A DNA stretch of 64,000 bases from Betaproteobacteria bacterium (GTDB lineage Bacteria > Pseudomonadota > Gammaproteobacteria > Burkholderiales > SG8-39). The notes under the pieces were generated by a model, which did no database searches, was not told the origin of the DNA, and saw only the letters and a program-made list of their open reading frames with translations. Both the position numbers and the translations under genes were made by a program. Below, one piece after another: positions 54,875-63,699 of this stretch; the first letter of the stretch is position 1, and each line of letters opens with the position of its first letter. The stretch covers positions 1 through 64,000 of the forward strand of contig JACPYS010000014.1 in assembly GCA_016195915.1 (NCBI GenBank). The letters run 5' to 3'.

Positions 54875-55327
54875 ATGAGTGAAGCGCAGCCGTCGTTCAG
54901 CATCGAGAAGCTGTACGTAAAGGATCTTTCCCTGGAGATTCCGAATGCCCCGCAGGTGTTCCTTGAAGCCGGGAGCCCGGAACTCGACGTGCAGGTGCGC
55001 AACGACTCGACCCAGTTCGGAGACGGCCTCTACGAAGTCGTGGTCACCGTCACCGTCACGGCTCGTTCAGGTGAAAAGACGCTGTTCCTGGCCGAAGCCG
55101 CCCAGGCCGGCATCTTCGCGATCCGCGGCGTGCCGGAGGGTGAAATGGATCCGCTGCTCGGCATCGTTTGTCCCACGGTGGTGTATCCGTACGTGCGGGA
55201 AACGATTTCCGACCTCGTCATCCGGGGCGGCTTTCCCCCAGTCGTGCTTGCGCCCGTGAGCTTCGAGGCGCTCTACGCACAACGCGCCCGGGAATCCGCC
55301 GGGCCGAAGATCGAGCTGGTGCAGTAG
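54875..55327 (+). CDS. secB: Protein-export chaperone SecB
   Basis: 150 residues. FSIEKLYVKDLSLEIPNAPQVF is the SecB start, DVQVRNDSTQFGDGLYEVVVTVTVTA a beta core, and VYPYVRETISDLVIRGGFPPVVLAPVSFEALYAQR the conserved C-terminal part. It keeps precursors unfolded and hands them to SecA. The ATG at 54875 comes 17 bases after grxC. The next ATG lies 5 bases after its stop. Confidence 0.97.
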   Translation: MSEAQPSFSIEKLYVKDLSLEIPNAPQVFLEAGSPELDVQVRNDSTQFGDGLYEVVVTVTVTARSGEKTLFLAEAAQAGIFAIRGVPEGEMDPLLGIVCPTVVYPYVRETISDLVIRGGFPPVVLAPVSFEALYAQRARESAGPKIELVQ

Positions 55328-55332
55328 ACGCG

Positions 55333-55776
55333 ATGATTGTGCGTGCGATGCTGGTCGGCCTGGCGCTCGCTGCAACGCCGGTTGCGGCAGCTGCAGCGGA
55401 CTATCGCTCGATCGCGGAAGGCGGGGTCGTGATGTACGACGCGCCGTCGCGGGCCGCCACGCCGCTGTTCGTCGCGGCGCGATTCTATCCGGTGGAGGTG
55501 ATCGTCAGCCTCGAAGCGTGGATCAAGGTGCGAGACCACACCGGCGCCCTGTCCTGGGTGGAGCGCAAACAGCTTTCGGATCGGCGCATGGTCCTGGTTA
55601 CCGCGCCGCAGGCGCAAGTGCTCGCGCGCGCGGAGGAAGGCGCCCCGCTCTCGTTCACGGCCACGCAGAGCGTTGCGCTGGAGCTGGTCGAATTGCTGCC
55701 CGGGGGCTGGGTGCGCGTGCGCCACGCCGACGGCGCGACGGGCTACATCAGGACCGCTCTGCTCTGGGGCGTCTGA
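55333..55776 (+). CDS. Exported SH3-domain protein
   Basis: 147 residues. Signal peptide MIVRAMLVGLALAATPVAA. The rest is a bacterial SH3-like (SH3b) domain duplicated loosely: VMYDAPSRAATPLFVAARFYPVEVIVSLEAWIKVRDHTGALSWVERKQL and the repeat-like VLVTAPQAQVLARAEEG...LLPGGWVRVRHADGATGYIRTALLWGV. Such proteins usually bind peptidoglycan peptides. It starts 5 bases after secB and is read with it and gpsA, 52 bases before gpsA. ATG 55333 gives the signal peptide. Confidence 0.85.
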   Translation: MIVRAMLVGLALAATPVAAAAADYRSIAEGGVVMYDAPSRAATPLFVAARFYPVEVIVSLEAWIKVRDHTGALSWVERKQLSDRRMVLVTAPQAQVLARAEEGAPLSFTATQSVALELVELLPGGWVRVRHADGATGYIRTALLWGV

Positions 55777-55828
55777 CCCGCCGCTGCGCGCGGGTGCGCC
55801 TGCAGACCCGGCCGATCGTGTTGCATCC

Positions 55829-56818
55829 GTGAACATCTCCATTCTCGGCGCAGGCGCATGGGGCACTGCGCTCGCGGTCGCGCTCGAGTCCCGCCATCGG
55901 GTCACGCTGTGGGGGCGCGATCCCGTCCAGCTTGCGCGCATGCGCTCCGAGTGCCGCAATGCGCGCTACTTGCCGGAGATCGGGCTCGCCGCTGGCGTCG
56001 CACTCGATGCCGATTTCCTGTCGGCGTGCGCGGGCGCCGAACTCCTGCTGCTTGCCGTCCCGGTCGCGGGACTGCGCGAGTTGTGCGTGCAATTGCGTTC
56101 GGCGGGCACGCAAGCGCCGTTGGTTTGGCTGTGCAAGGGTTTCGAGCAGATTTCCGGGCTGCTTCCGCATCAGGTGGTCGCAGAAACCCTGGGCTCGGCA
56201 CGCATCGATTGCGGCGCGCTCTCGGGGCCTTCGTTCGCGCTCGAAGTCGCGCGCGGGCTGCCGTGCGCGCTGACTCTGGCCGCAGGCGATCGGGCGTTCG
56301 CCCGCCGCGCGGCGCTCGCACTGCACGGCGGGCGGCTGCGCGTGTACTTTTCGACCGACCTCACGGGAGTCGAGATCGGCGGTGCAGTGAAGAACGTGCT
56401 GGCGATCGCGGTGGGGATCTCCGACGGCATGGGGCTCGGGCAGAATGCGCGCGCCGCGCTGATCACGCGCGGCCTGGCGGAGATTGCGCGCCTCGGGGTC
56501 GCATTCGGGGCGCAGCCCGAGACGATCATGGGATTGACCGGCGCGGGCGACCTGATCCTCACCGCCACGGGAGATCTTTCGCGCAACCGGCGTGTCGGAA
56601 TGGAACTCGCCCGCGGCAGACGACTGAATGAAATCCTTGCCGATCTGGGCCACGTTGCCGAGGGTGTGCGCTCGGCGAAGGAAGTGCAATCGCTTGCGCT
56701 GCGGCTTCAGATCGACATGCCGATCACCGAGGCGGTCAACACCGTGCTCGATGGACGCGCGACGGCCGCCGCGGCGCTCGATGCGCTGCTCGCGCGCGAT
56801 CCGCGCGGAGAGAGTTAG
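55829..56818 (+). CDS. gpsA: Glycerol-3-phosphate dehydrogenase [NAD(P)+]
   Basis: 329 residues from the GTG at 55829 (VNISILGAGAWGTALA). GAGAWGTAL is the dinucleotide loop; GPSFALEVARGLPCALTLAA, EIGGAVKNVLAIAVGISDGMGLGQNARAALITRGLAEI holds the catalytic Lys (KN), and TGAGDLILTATGDLSRNRRVG the substrate loop. It makes glycerol-3-phosphate for phospholipids. Usual length. The stop overlaps the convergent trmL end by 4 bases. Confidence 0.96.
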   Translation: MNISILGAGAWGTALAVALESRHRVTLWGRDPVQLARMRSECRNARYLPEIGLAAGVALDADFLSACAGAELLLLAVPVAGLRELCVQLRSAGTQAPLVWLCKGFEQISGLLPHQVVAETLGSARIDCGALSGPSFALEVARGLPCALTLAAGDRAFARRAALALHGGRLRVYFSTDLTGVEIGGAVKNVLAIAVGISDGMGLGQNARAALITRGLAEIARLGVAFGAQPETIMGLTGAGDLILTATGDLSRNRRVGMELARGRRLNEILADLGHVAEGVRSAKEVQSLALRLQIDMPITEAVNTVLDGRATAAAALDALLARDPRGES

Positions 56819-57279
56819 CTGCCTCCCGAAAATCCGCACTGGCGCCACGCTTCGTAGACCACGACGGCGATGGCGTTCGAGAGGTTCAGGCTGCGATTGC
56901 CGGGTTTGAGCGGGAGCCGCGCGCGCCGCTCCGGCGGAAAGCCTGCGAGCACCTCGGCCGGCAATCCACGCGTCTCGGGCCCGAACAGCAGCACGTCGCC
57001 CGGGCGATAAGCGAGGTCGCTGTAGCGCTGCTCGCCGCGCGTGGAGAACGCGATCCAGCGACGCTCGCGCAACACTCGCCGGCAACTCGCCAGATCGGCG
57101 TGCGTTCGCACCGCGGCGTACTCGTGGTAATCGAGCCCGGCGCGACGCAAGCGCCGGTCGTCCAGGCTGAAGCCCAGCGGCTCGATCAGGTGCAGCCGCA
57201 CGCCGGTGTTGGCCGCGAGCCGGATCGCGTTCCCGGTGTTGGGCGGGATCTCCGGCTGAAACAGGACGACTTCAAACAT
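56815..57279 (-). CDS. trmL: tRNA (cytidine(34)-2'-O)-methyltransferase TrmL
   Basis: 154 residues. SPOUT knot methyltransferase: MFEVVLFQPEIPPNTGNAIRLAANTG, LHLIEPLGFSLDDRRLRRAGLDYHEY, LLFGPETRGLP and LPLKPGNRSLNLSNAIAVVVYEAW. It modifies the wobble base of tRNA-Leu isoacceptors. The ATG at 57279 gives the family start; the long ORF upstream to 58281 is a shadow. comF lies 17 bases upstream on the same strand. Confidence 0.95.
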   Translation of the reverse strand: MFEVVLFQPEIPPNTGNAIRLAANTGVRLHLIEPLGFSLDDRRLRRAGLDYHEYAAVRTHADLASCRRVLRERRWIAFSTRGEQRYSDLAYRPGDVLLFGPETRGLPAEVLAGFPPERRARLPLKPGNRSLNLSNAIAVVVYEAWRQCGFSGGS

Positions 57280-57296
57280 TTCAGCAGGCGCGCCGA

Positions 57297-57992
57297 TCAC
57301 AAAGCGCGCGCGACAACCCAGTTCACCACGCGCTCGGCCCCCGCGCGTTTCACGGCGAGCGCGAGCGAATCGAGCGTGGCGCCGGTGGTCATGACGTCGT
57401 CCACCAGCGCGACCCGCCGGCCCGCGAGCGGCAGCGAGCAGGCGAAGGCACTGTGCATGTTTCGCCGCCGGGCATCGAGCGGCAGCTCGGTCTGCGACGG
57501 CGTGTCGCGCAGCCTCTCGCAGCCGCTGGTGACAAGCGGGGCGCCAATTCGATGCGCGAGCGCGCGGGCAATCTCGACCGATTGGTTGTAGCCGCGCTCG
57601 GTGAGGCGCCGCGCGTGAAGCGGGACCGGCAGCATCACGTCGACGGGTTCGGATCCTTCGATTGCCTCGGCAAGACGTTGCGCGAGCAAACTCGCGAGAG
57701 CGAACTGCGATCCGAACTTCAGCGCCTTGACCAGGGCATCGGCGGGGAACGCGTAGGCGAGAGCGGCGACGGTTGCATCGAATCCGGGAGGATGCGCGAG
57801 GCATCGGCCGCACACTCTCTTGCCCGGACTCGGCAGGGCGCAGCGCGGGCAACACTCCGGCGGAAGCCGCGCGAGGTCGCCCTCGCAATCGGCGCAGATC
57901 AGAGCACCACGGCCTGCCGCACCGCGGCAGAGATAACAGCTGCCGCCGAAGGCAATCGCAGCAATCCGGAGGCCAAGAGAGCCCGGAGTCAT
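57297..57992 (-). CDS. comF: ComF-family phosphoribosyltransferase-like protein
   Basis: 231 residues from ATG 57992 (MTPGSLGLRIAAI). The N-terminal double zinc finger is complete: CYLC, CADC, then CCPRC and CGRC. The C-terminal PRTase part contains PVPLHARRLTERGYNQSVEIARALA and VALVDDVMTTGATLDSLA (PRPP loop). ComF acts in natural transformation and DNA-damage related steps. The ATG at 57992 is preferred over 58040 because the divergent bioC start lies at 58024 and the longer N-terminus is non-homologous. The two genes share a 31-base control gap. Confidence 0.9.
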   Translation of the reverse strand: MTPGSLGLRIAAIAFGGSCYLCRGAAGRGALICADCEGDLARLPPECCPRCALPSPGKRVCGRCLAHPPGFDATVAALAYAFPADALVKALKFGSQFALASLLAQRLAEAIEGSEPVDVMLPVPLHARRLTERGYNQSVEIARALAHRIGAPLVTSGCERLRDTPSQTELPLDARRRNMHSAFACSLPLAGRRVALVDDVMTTGATLDSLALAVKRAGAERVVNWVVARAL

Positions 57993-58023
57993 GTGTGCGA
58001 TTATGCGGCAGCCAGGTGCAAGC

Positions 58024-58905
58024 ATGAACGAATACGGCATCGACGAGCCGCGCGCGCGGCGCGCATTCGAGCGCGCCGCGCCGACCTATTTTGACGCGGC
58101 GCGGCTCGAACGCGAGGTTGGGGCGCGCATGCTCGAGCGCCTCGAGTTGATCCGCCTGGAGCCCGGAACCATCGTCGATGCCGGTGCCGGACCCGGACCG
58201 CAGGCCGAGGGCCTGCGCCGGCGTTATGCGCGCGCACTCTATGTCCCTCTTGATACGTCGCTCGCGATGTTGCGAGAACAACGCGCGCGCTCGGGCTGGA
58301 TGCGGCGCGTGTTTTCGAGGCGCTCCCCCGCCGCGGTATGCGCCGATATGCGCGGCATTCCGCTCGCCGCGGGAAGCTGCGGCCTGGTCTGGTCAAACAT
58401 GGCCCTGCACTGGATGTCCGACCCTGTGCCGGCGCTGCGTGAGTTCGGCCGGGTGCTCAGACCCGAAGGCTTGCTCATGTTCAGCACGCTGGGTCCCGAT
58501 ACGCTCAAAGAGTTGCGCGGCGCGTGGGAAGCGGCAGGCGCGGGCCCCCAGGCGCACCGCTTCCGCGACATGCACGACCTCGGAGACATGCTGACGGGCT
58601 CCGGTTTTTCATCGCCGGTGGTGGACATGGAGATCATCACGATGAGTTTCGCAAGCGTCGCTGCGCTGGTAGCGGATCTGCGCGCGACCGGCCAGAGTTC
58701 GAGCGCGGCGGGCCGACGCCGCACACTGACGGGAAAGCACCGCTGGGCCGCGGTGCGTGAGATGCTCGAATCCAGAGCAGTCGACGGAAGACTCGCGTTC
58801 ACCGCCGAAGTGGTCTACGGACACGCCTGGAAGGGTTCGCCGCAAAAAGCACCCGACACAAGCTCGATCGTGCGCTTCCAGCGCGCACCGCAATCGAGAC
58901 GCTGA
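58024..58905 (+). CDS. bioC: Malonyl-ACP O-methyltransferase BioC-like
   Basis: 293 residues. DEPRARRAFERAAPTYFDAARLEREVGARMLERL is the BioC N-terminus; motif I reads VDAGAGPGPQAEGL (instead of GCGTG); LVWSNMALHWMSDPVPALREFGRVLRPEGLLMFSTLGPDTLKELRGAW and HRFRDMHDLGDMLTGSGF are typical BioC blocks. BioC methylates malonyl-ACP to start biotin side-chain synthesis. No other bio gene is in this window, but comF-bioC adjacency is frequent in beta-proteobacteria. Some members in this position may have other substrates. Confidence 0.87.
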   Translation: MNEYGIDEPRARRAFERAAPTYFDAARLEREVGARMLERLELIRLEPGTIVDAGAGPGPQAEGLRRRYARALYVPLDTSLAMLREQRARSGWMRRVFSRRSPAAVCADMRGIPLAAGSCGLVWSNMALHWMSDPVPALREFGRVLRPEGLLMFSTLGPDTLKELRGAWEAAGAGPQAHRFRDMHDLGDMLTGSGFSSPVVDMEIITMSFASVAALVADLRATGQSSSAAGRRRTLTGKHRWAAVREMLESRAVDGRLAFTAEVVYGHAWKGSPQKAPDTSSIVRFQRAPQSRR

Positions 58906-58948
58906 AACGATGAATGAAAAGCATTGATCCAAGGATTCGTCTCGGATT

Positions 58949-58981
58949 TTGACTTGTGTCAACACCTCGGCATGTGATAAT
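58949..58981 (+). promoter_or_regulatory. Probable promoter of the cytochrome oxidase operon
   Basis: The gap 58906-59108 holds TTGAC-TTGT-GTCAA (58949-58962), a 5-base inverted repeat, and GATAAT at 58976-58981. TTGTGT at 58954-58959 stands 16 bases before GATAAT, a weak -35 for that -10. A short GCGCG/CGCGC hairpin with a T-run follows (58985-59005). The inverted repeat could be an activator site. Confidence 0.45.
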
Positions 58982-59108
58982 TTAGCGCGTTTTTTTCCGC
59001 GCGTTTGTTTCACCGTCGCGATCTGGAGATTGGCAGCTACCTCGACGAAGGTTCCTGCGCCAGGCTTGTGGCCGAGTTCTTGCAGACGGCTGCGCGGGGA
59101 TTGGGAGA

Positions 59109-60275
59109 ATGAAGAACATGCGATTCGTTTGGCCACGCATCACGGTGTCCGGACTGCTGATTGCAATGCTTGCGGGTGGCGCAGCAGCCGCAGCCCTCGC
59201 CTCCGGGGCGGCCGAGGCCGCGCCATGGAACCTGCAGCCGGCGGCGTCAAAAATCGCTGCGGATATTCATGGCCTGCACGAGTACGTGATGTTGCTGGTT
59301 ACGGTGATTTTCGTCGGGGTTTTCGCGTTCATGTTCTGGGCCATTTACGCGCACCGCAAGTCGACCGGCCACAAGGCTGCTCATTTCCACGAGAACACCA
59401 CGATCGAGGTCATCTGGACGGTGATCCCGCTGGTCATCCTCGTGGTCATCGCCTGGCCCGTCACCAAGACGGTGATTGCGCAGAAGAACACCGCCAATCC
59501 CGACATTACGGTCAAGGTCACCGGCTATCAGTGGAAATGGGGCTACGACTACGTGAAGGGTGAGGGCGAGGGCATCAGCTTTGTGTCGACGCTGTCCACG
59601 CCGCGCGACCAGATCGAGGGCCGTGCACCGAAAGGCGAGCACTACCTGCTCGAGGTCGACAACGAAATGGTGGTCCCGATCGGCAAGAAGGTGCGTGTGC
59701 TCACCACTGCGGCCGACGTGATTCACTCGTGGTGGGTGCCGGTGTTCGGCGCCAAGCAGGACGCGATTCCGGGCTTCATCCGCGATCTCTGGTTCAAGGC
59801 GGAAAAGACCGGCACCTTTCGCAGCCAGTGCGTCGAGTTGTGCGGCAAGGACCACGGCTTCATGCCGATCGTGGTTCGGGTGGTGTCGGCGGACGATTAC
59901 ACCAGGTGGGTTGCCGAGCAGAAGAAGATCTCCGCCGCCATCGCCGATGACCCGAACAAGAGCTACGCCCTCGACGAACTCAAGGCGCGCGGCGAGAAGG
60001 TGTACGCCGCCAACTGCGTCGCGTGCCACCAGTCCACCGGCAAGGGGGTGCCTCCGGCGTTCCCTGCGCTCGACGGCTCGAAAATCGTCAACGGTCCGAA
60101 GAGCGTACAGATGGCGCTGGTGCTGAACGGCAAACCCGGCACCGCCATGGCCGCGTTCGGCACGCAACTGAACGACCTCGAACTGGCGGCGGTGGTCACC
60201 TTTACGCGCAACGCCTGGGGCAACAGGGCCGGCGAGGCGATCCAGCCCTCTGAAGTGAAAGCGCTGCGCAAGTAG
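59109..60275 (+). CDS. coxB: Cytochrome c oxidase subunit II with a C-terminal haem c domain
   Basis: 388 residues. Signal peptide, two membrane helices (YVMLLVTVIFVGVFAFMFWAIY and VIWTVIPLVILVVIAWPVT), and the CuA domain with Cys241, Cys245 and later ligands in CVELCGKDHGFM plus His and Met. A fused cytochrome c domain follows, its CVACH at 303-307, so this is a caa3-type subunit II, accepting electrons from soluble or membrane cytochrome c. QWKWGYDY is the conserved aromatic patch. ATG 59109 chosen from two in-frame Mets; the operon has 32 bases to coxA. Confidence 0.96.
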   Translation: MKNMRFVWPRITVSGLLIAMLAGGAAAAALASGAAEAAPWNLQPAASKIAADIHGLHEYVMLLVTVIFVGVFAFMFWAIYAHRKSTGHKAAHFHENTTIEVIWTVIPLVILVVIAWPVTKTVIAQKNTANPDITVKVTGYQWKWGYDYVKGEGEGISFVSTLSTPRDQIEGRAPKGEHYLLEVDNEMVVPIGKKVRVLTTAADVIHSWWVPVFGAKQDAIPGFIRDLWFKAEKTGTFRSQCVELCGKDHGFMPIVVRVVSADDYTRWVAEQKKISAAIADDPNKSYALDELKARGEKVYAANCVACHQSTGKGVPPAFPALDGSKIVNGPKSVQMALVLNGKPGTAMAAFGTQLNDLELAAVVTFTRNAWGNRAGEAIQPSEVKALRK

Positions 60276-60307
60276 GCGGCGACGAACACCAGCTCCGGGA
60301 GAACTGC

Positions 60308-61894
60308 ATGAGCGCTGTCCTCGACGATCACGGCCACGCGCACGACCACCATGGCGGGTATGGCGGGATCATGCGCTGGATCACGACCACCAATCACAAG
60401 GACATCGGCACGCTGTACCTGTGGTTCAGCTTTGTCATGTTCATGGTCGGCGGCGTGATGGCGCTGGTGATCCGAGCGGAGCTGTTCGAACCCGGCCTGC
60501 AGTTCGTGAACCCGGACTTCTTCAACCAGATGACCACCATGCACGGCCTGATCATGGTGTTCGGCGCGATCATGCCGGCGTTCGTCGGTTTCGCGAACTG
60601 GCAGATCCCGATGATGATCGGCGCGCCCGACATGGCGTTTGCGCGCCTGAACAACTGGAGCTTCTGGATCCTGCCGTTCGCCGCGTCGCTGCTGGTGCTG
60701 TCTTTTTTCATGCCGGGCGGAGCGCCGGGCGTGGGCTGGACAATGTACGCCCCGCTCACGGTGCAGATGGGCATGGGAATGGATCTCACCATTTTCGCCG
60801 TCCACCTGCTTGGCATGAGCTCGATCATGGGCTCGATCAACATCCTCACCACCATCCTCAACATGCGCGCGCCCGGGATGACGCTGATGCGCATGCCAAT
60901 GTTCGTCTGGACCTGGCTGATCACCGCCTACCTGCTGGTGGCCACCATGCCGGTACTCGCCGGGGCGGTCACCATGACGCTCGCCGACCGCCACTTCGGC
61001 ACCTCGTTCTTCAATGCCGCGGGTGGCGGCGACCCGGTGCTCTACCAGCACATCTTCTGGTTCTTCGGCCACCCCGAGGTCTACATCATTGCGCTGCCGG
61101 CGTTCGGCGTGGTGTCGCAGGTGATCCCGGCGTTTTCAAGAAAGCCGCTATTCGGCTACGCCTCAATGGTATCCGCGACCACGGGAATCGCGATCCTGTC
61201 GTTCATCGTCTGGGCGCACCACATGTACACGGTCGGCATGCCGGTGACCGGGCAGCTGTTCTTCATGTACGCGACCGCGCTGATCGCGGTGCCGACGGGC
61301 GTCAAGGTATTCAACTGGGTGGCGACGATGTGGAAGGGATCGCTGTCGTTCGAGACGCCGATGCTGTTCGCGATCGGGTTCCTGTTCCTGTTCACCATGG
61401 GCGGATTCTCGGGGCTGGTGCTCTCGCTCGCCGCGGTCGACATCCAGCTGCACGATACCTACTACGTGGTGGCGCACTTCCATTACGTGATGGTGGCGGG
61501 GGCGCTGTTCGCGGCTTTTGCCGGCGTCTACTTCTGGCTGCCGAAATGGATCGGCCGGATGTATGACGAGACGCTCGGCCAGTGGCATTTCTGGCTGACC
61601 ATGATCTTCTTCAACGTCACGTTCTTCGTGCAGCATTTCGCGGGCCTTGCCGGCATGCCGCGGCGCATTCCGGACTACCCGCTGATGTTCGAGACCTGGA
61701 ACAAGATCTCGTCGATCGGCGCGTTCGGCTTCGGCCTGTCGCAACTGCTGTTCCTGTACATCGTGCTGAAGGCGATCAGAAGCGGCGAGAGGGCGCCGCA
61801 GCGGCCGTGGGAGGGTGCCGATTCGATCGACTGGACGATGCTGCCGACGCCTGCGCCGTACCACACGTTCGAGACGCCGCCGCTGATCAAGTGA
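60308..61894 (+). CDS. coxA: Cytochrome c oxidase subunit I
   Basis: 528 residues, twelve TM helices. Haem and copper ligands are visible: TTMHGLIMVFGAIMPAF (low-spin haem His), WFFGHPEVYIIALPAFG (CuB His and Tyr), VWAHHMYTVG (CuB His pair), HDTYYVVAHFHYVM (haem a3 and a His). The H-HPEVY and WAHH motifs identify an A-type oxidase. Opening His-rich tail (HGHAHDHHGGY). It follows coxB and precedes a small assembly protein gene by 6 bases. Confidence 0.97.
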   Translation: MSAVLDDHGHAHDHHGGYGGIMRWITTTNHKDIGTLYLWFSFVMFMVGGVMALVIRAELFEPGLQFVNPDFFNQMTTMHGLIMVFGAIMPAFVGFANWQIPMMIGAPDMAFARLNNWSFWILPFAASLLVLSFFMPGGAPGVGWTMYAPLTVQMGMGMDLTIFAVHLLGMSSIMGSINILTTILNMRAPGMTLMRMPMFVWTWLITAYLLVATMPVLAGAVTMTLADRHFGTSFFNAAGGGDPVLYQHIFWFFGHPEVYIIALPAFGVVSQVIPAFSRKPLFGYASMVSATTGIAILSFIVWAHHMYTVGMPVTGQLFFMYATALIAVPTGVKVFNWVATMWKGSLSFETPMLFAIGFLFLFTMGGFSGLVLSLAAVDIQLHDTYYVVAHFHYVMVAGALFAAFAGVYFWLPKWIGRMYDETLGQWHFWLTMIFFNVTFFVQHFAGLAGMPRRIPDYPLMFETWNKISSIGAFGFGLSQLLFLYIVLKAIRSGERAPQRPWEGADSIDWTMLPTPAPYHTFETPPLIK

Positions 61895-61900
61895 GAGGCC

Positions 61901-61993
61901 ATGACCCGCAACGCCCGGACCGGATTGATTCTCGCCACGGTCGCACTCATGTTCTTCTTCGGCATCATCGCCAAATACTGGCTGCTGCGATGA
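61901..61993 (+). CDS. Cytochrome oxidase small assembly protein
   Basis: 30 residues: MTRNARTGLILATVALMFFF and a short tail ending KYWLLR, a single membrane helix with a basic N-terminus. Its stop overlaps the ATG of ctaG (ATGA). Tiny genes of this sort occur between coxA and ctaG in beta-proteobacterial cox operons. Too short for automatic calling; frame, position and the overlap support it. Confidence 0.85.
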   Translation: MTRNARTGLILATVALMFFFGIIAKYWLLR

Positions 61994-62541
61994 GCGAGGC
62001 CCGCCGCGAGGAACGGACACGCGAGAACCGGCGCACGCTGGCGAAGCTGTCGGTCGTCGCGGTGGCGATGTTCGGCTTCGCCTTCGCGATGGTACCGTTC
62101 TACGAGAAACTCTGCCAGGCGTTGGGCGTCAACAACTTCATCACCCCCGATACGGCCTACGTGAACACGCAGGTGGATCTCACGCGCAGCGTGACCATCG
62201 AGCTGGACGCCAATACCCATGACCTGGCGTGGCGCTTCCGGCCGATGGTGCGGCACCTCACGGTGCATCCGGGTGAACTCGCGCAGGTCGAATACGAGAT
62301 TGCCAACGTGCGCGAGACACCGGTCACCGCACAGGCCGTCCCCAGCTACGGCCCGCAGCGCGCCGGGCAGTATTTTCGCAAGCTGGAGTGCTTCTGCTTC
62401 ACCCAGCAGACGCTGGCGGGCGGCGAAACGCGCAGGATGCCGGTGGTGTTCCTGATCGATCCCGCGCTGCCGGGGGATGTCAATACCATCACGCTGTCGT
62501 ACACCTTTTTCGAGGTGCCCGGCGCAAAGGGGAAGTCGTGA
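61990..62541 (+). CDS. ctaG: Cytochrome c oxidase assembly protein CtaG/Cox11
   Basis: 183 residues. One N-terminal membrane helix (LSVVAVAMFGFAFAMVPFYEKLCQALGVNN), then a soluble periplasmic Cox11 domain: RFRPMVRHLTVHPGELAQVEYEIAN, then KLECFCFTQQTL with the copper-binding Cys pair (C-F-C), and MPVVFLIDPALPGD. It inserts CuB into subunit I. Its stop codon overlaps the ATG of the DUF2970 gene by one base (TGATG). Start at 61990 overlapping the small protein's stop. Confidence 0.94.
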   Translation: MSEARREERTRENRRTLAKLSVVAVAMFGFAFAMVPFYEKLCQALGVNNFITPDTAYVNTQVDLTRSVTIELDANTHDLAWRFRPMVRHLTVHPGELAQVEYEIANVRETPVTAQAVPSYGPQRAGQYFRKLECFCFTQQTLAGGETRRMPVVFLIDPALPGDVNTITLSYTFFEVPGAKGKS

Positions 62542-62723
62542 TGGCGGGCCTCCTCGACACGCTGAAGACAGTGCTGTCGGGGATGCTCGGCGTGCGCCGC
62601 AAGGCGGACCACGTTCGGGCGAGCGAGTCTCTCAACCCGGTGCACGTGATCATCACTGGAGTGGTCGTGGCAGTGCTGTTTGTATCCACGCTGGTCGCGA
62701 TCGTCAGATTCGTGCTCGGCTGA
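62541..62723 (+). CDS. DUF2970 protein of the cox operon
   Basis: 60 residues. LLDTLKTVLSGMLGVRRKAD then LNPVHVIITGVVVAVLFVSTLVAIVRFV, a single C-terminal membrane helix, which is the DUF2970 layout. Function unknown; it lies between ctaG and coxC in many beta-proteobacteria. The ATG overlaps the ctaG stop, indicating tight coupling. Confidence 0.88.
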   Translation: MAGLLDTLKTVLSGMLGVRRKADHVRASESLNPVHVIITGVVVAVLFVSTLVAIVRFVLG

Positions 62724-62743
62724 CAAAGGCAGGGAGAAAGGAC

Positions 62744-63613
62744 ATGGCGCAAACCGCATACAGCTCAACGCCGCAGCAGCACTACCACGTGCCGCAGCCG
62801 ATGCCATGGCCGATCATGGGATCGGCGGCGCTGTTTCTGATGGCGCTCGGTGCGACGTTCGTGTTCAACGATTCGAGCGGCGGATGGATTTCGATCGCGT
62901 TCGGATTCATGATCCTGCTGTACATGATGTTCCGCTGGTTCGGCGACGTCATCCGCGAGTCCGAGGGCGGCAAGTACGGTGCGCGGGAGGACCTGTCGTT
63001 CCGCTGGGGGATGAGCTGGTTCATTCTCTCCGAGGTGATGTTCTTCTTCGGGTTTTTCGGCGCCCTGTTCTGGGCGCGCGTAATGTCAGTGCCCGATCTT
63101 TCCAGCCTGCTGCATAACGAGATGCTGTGGCCGGGCTTCAAGGACCTGTGGCCTTCGGCCGGACCGGGTTTTGCCGAGAAGTTCACGCCGATGGGCGCGT
63201 GGGGCGTCCCGGCGATCAACACGCTGCTGTTGCTGAGTTCCGGGATTACCCTCACCTACGCGCACTGGGGACTGGTCAACAACCAGCGCGGGAAGCTCAA
63301 CCTGTTCCTGTTCCTCACCATCGTGCTGGGCGCAACCTTTCTCGGATTCCAGATCTACGAGTACGGGCATGCCTATTCGGAGCTCAACCTCAAGCTGACG
63401 ACCGGGGTGTACGGCTCGACCTTCTTCATGCTGACCGGCTTCCACGGCTTTCACGTGAGCTTGGGCGCGATCATGCTGACGGTGATCCTGATCCGATGCC
63501 TGTCGGGACACTTCAAGTCCGACCACCATTTCGCGTTCGAGGCGGTGGCCTGGTACTGGCACTTCGTCGACGTGGTCTGGCTGCTGCTGTTCGTCGTGGT
63601 GTACTGGCTGTAA
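62744..63613 (+). CDS. coxC: Cytochrome c oxidase subunit III
   Basis: 289 residues, seven membrane helices. HYHVPQPMPWPIMGSAALFLM, WGMSWFILSEVMFFFGFFGALFWARV (with the Glu in SEVMFF), GFHGFHVSLGAIMLTVILIRCL and AVAWYWHFVDVVWLLLFVVVYWL are the classical blocks. Subunit III stabilises the core and its proton uptake. ATG 62744, preceded by GGGAGAAAGG. A small GCCGG-TTTT-CCGGC hairpin (63687-63700) follows near the convergent gene. Confidence 0.96.
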   Translation: MAQTAYSSTPQQHYHVPQPMPWPIMGSAALFLMALGATFVFNDSSGGWISIAFGFMILLYMMFRWFGDVIRESEGGKYGAREDLSFRWGMSWFILSEVMFFFGFFGALFWARVMSVPDLSSLLHNEMLWPGFKDLWPSAGPGFAEKFTPMGAWGVPAINTLLLLSSGITLTYAHWGLVNNQRGKLNLFLFLTIVLGATFLGFQIYEYGHAYSELNLKLTTGVYGSTFFMLTGFHGFHVSLGAIMLTVILIRCLSGHFKSDHHFAFEAVAWYWHFVDVVWLLLFVVVYWL

Positions 63614-63699
63614 CGCCGGCGCAACGGGGATGCTGCGCAACAGAGCAGCCGGGTCGTGGCGCTCCGCACCCAAGCCCCGACACCGTGCCGGTTTTCCGG

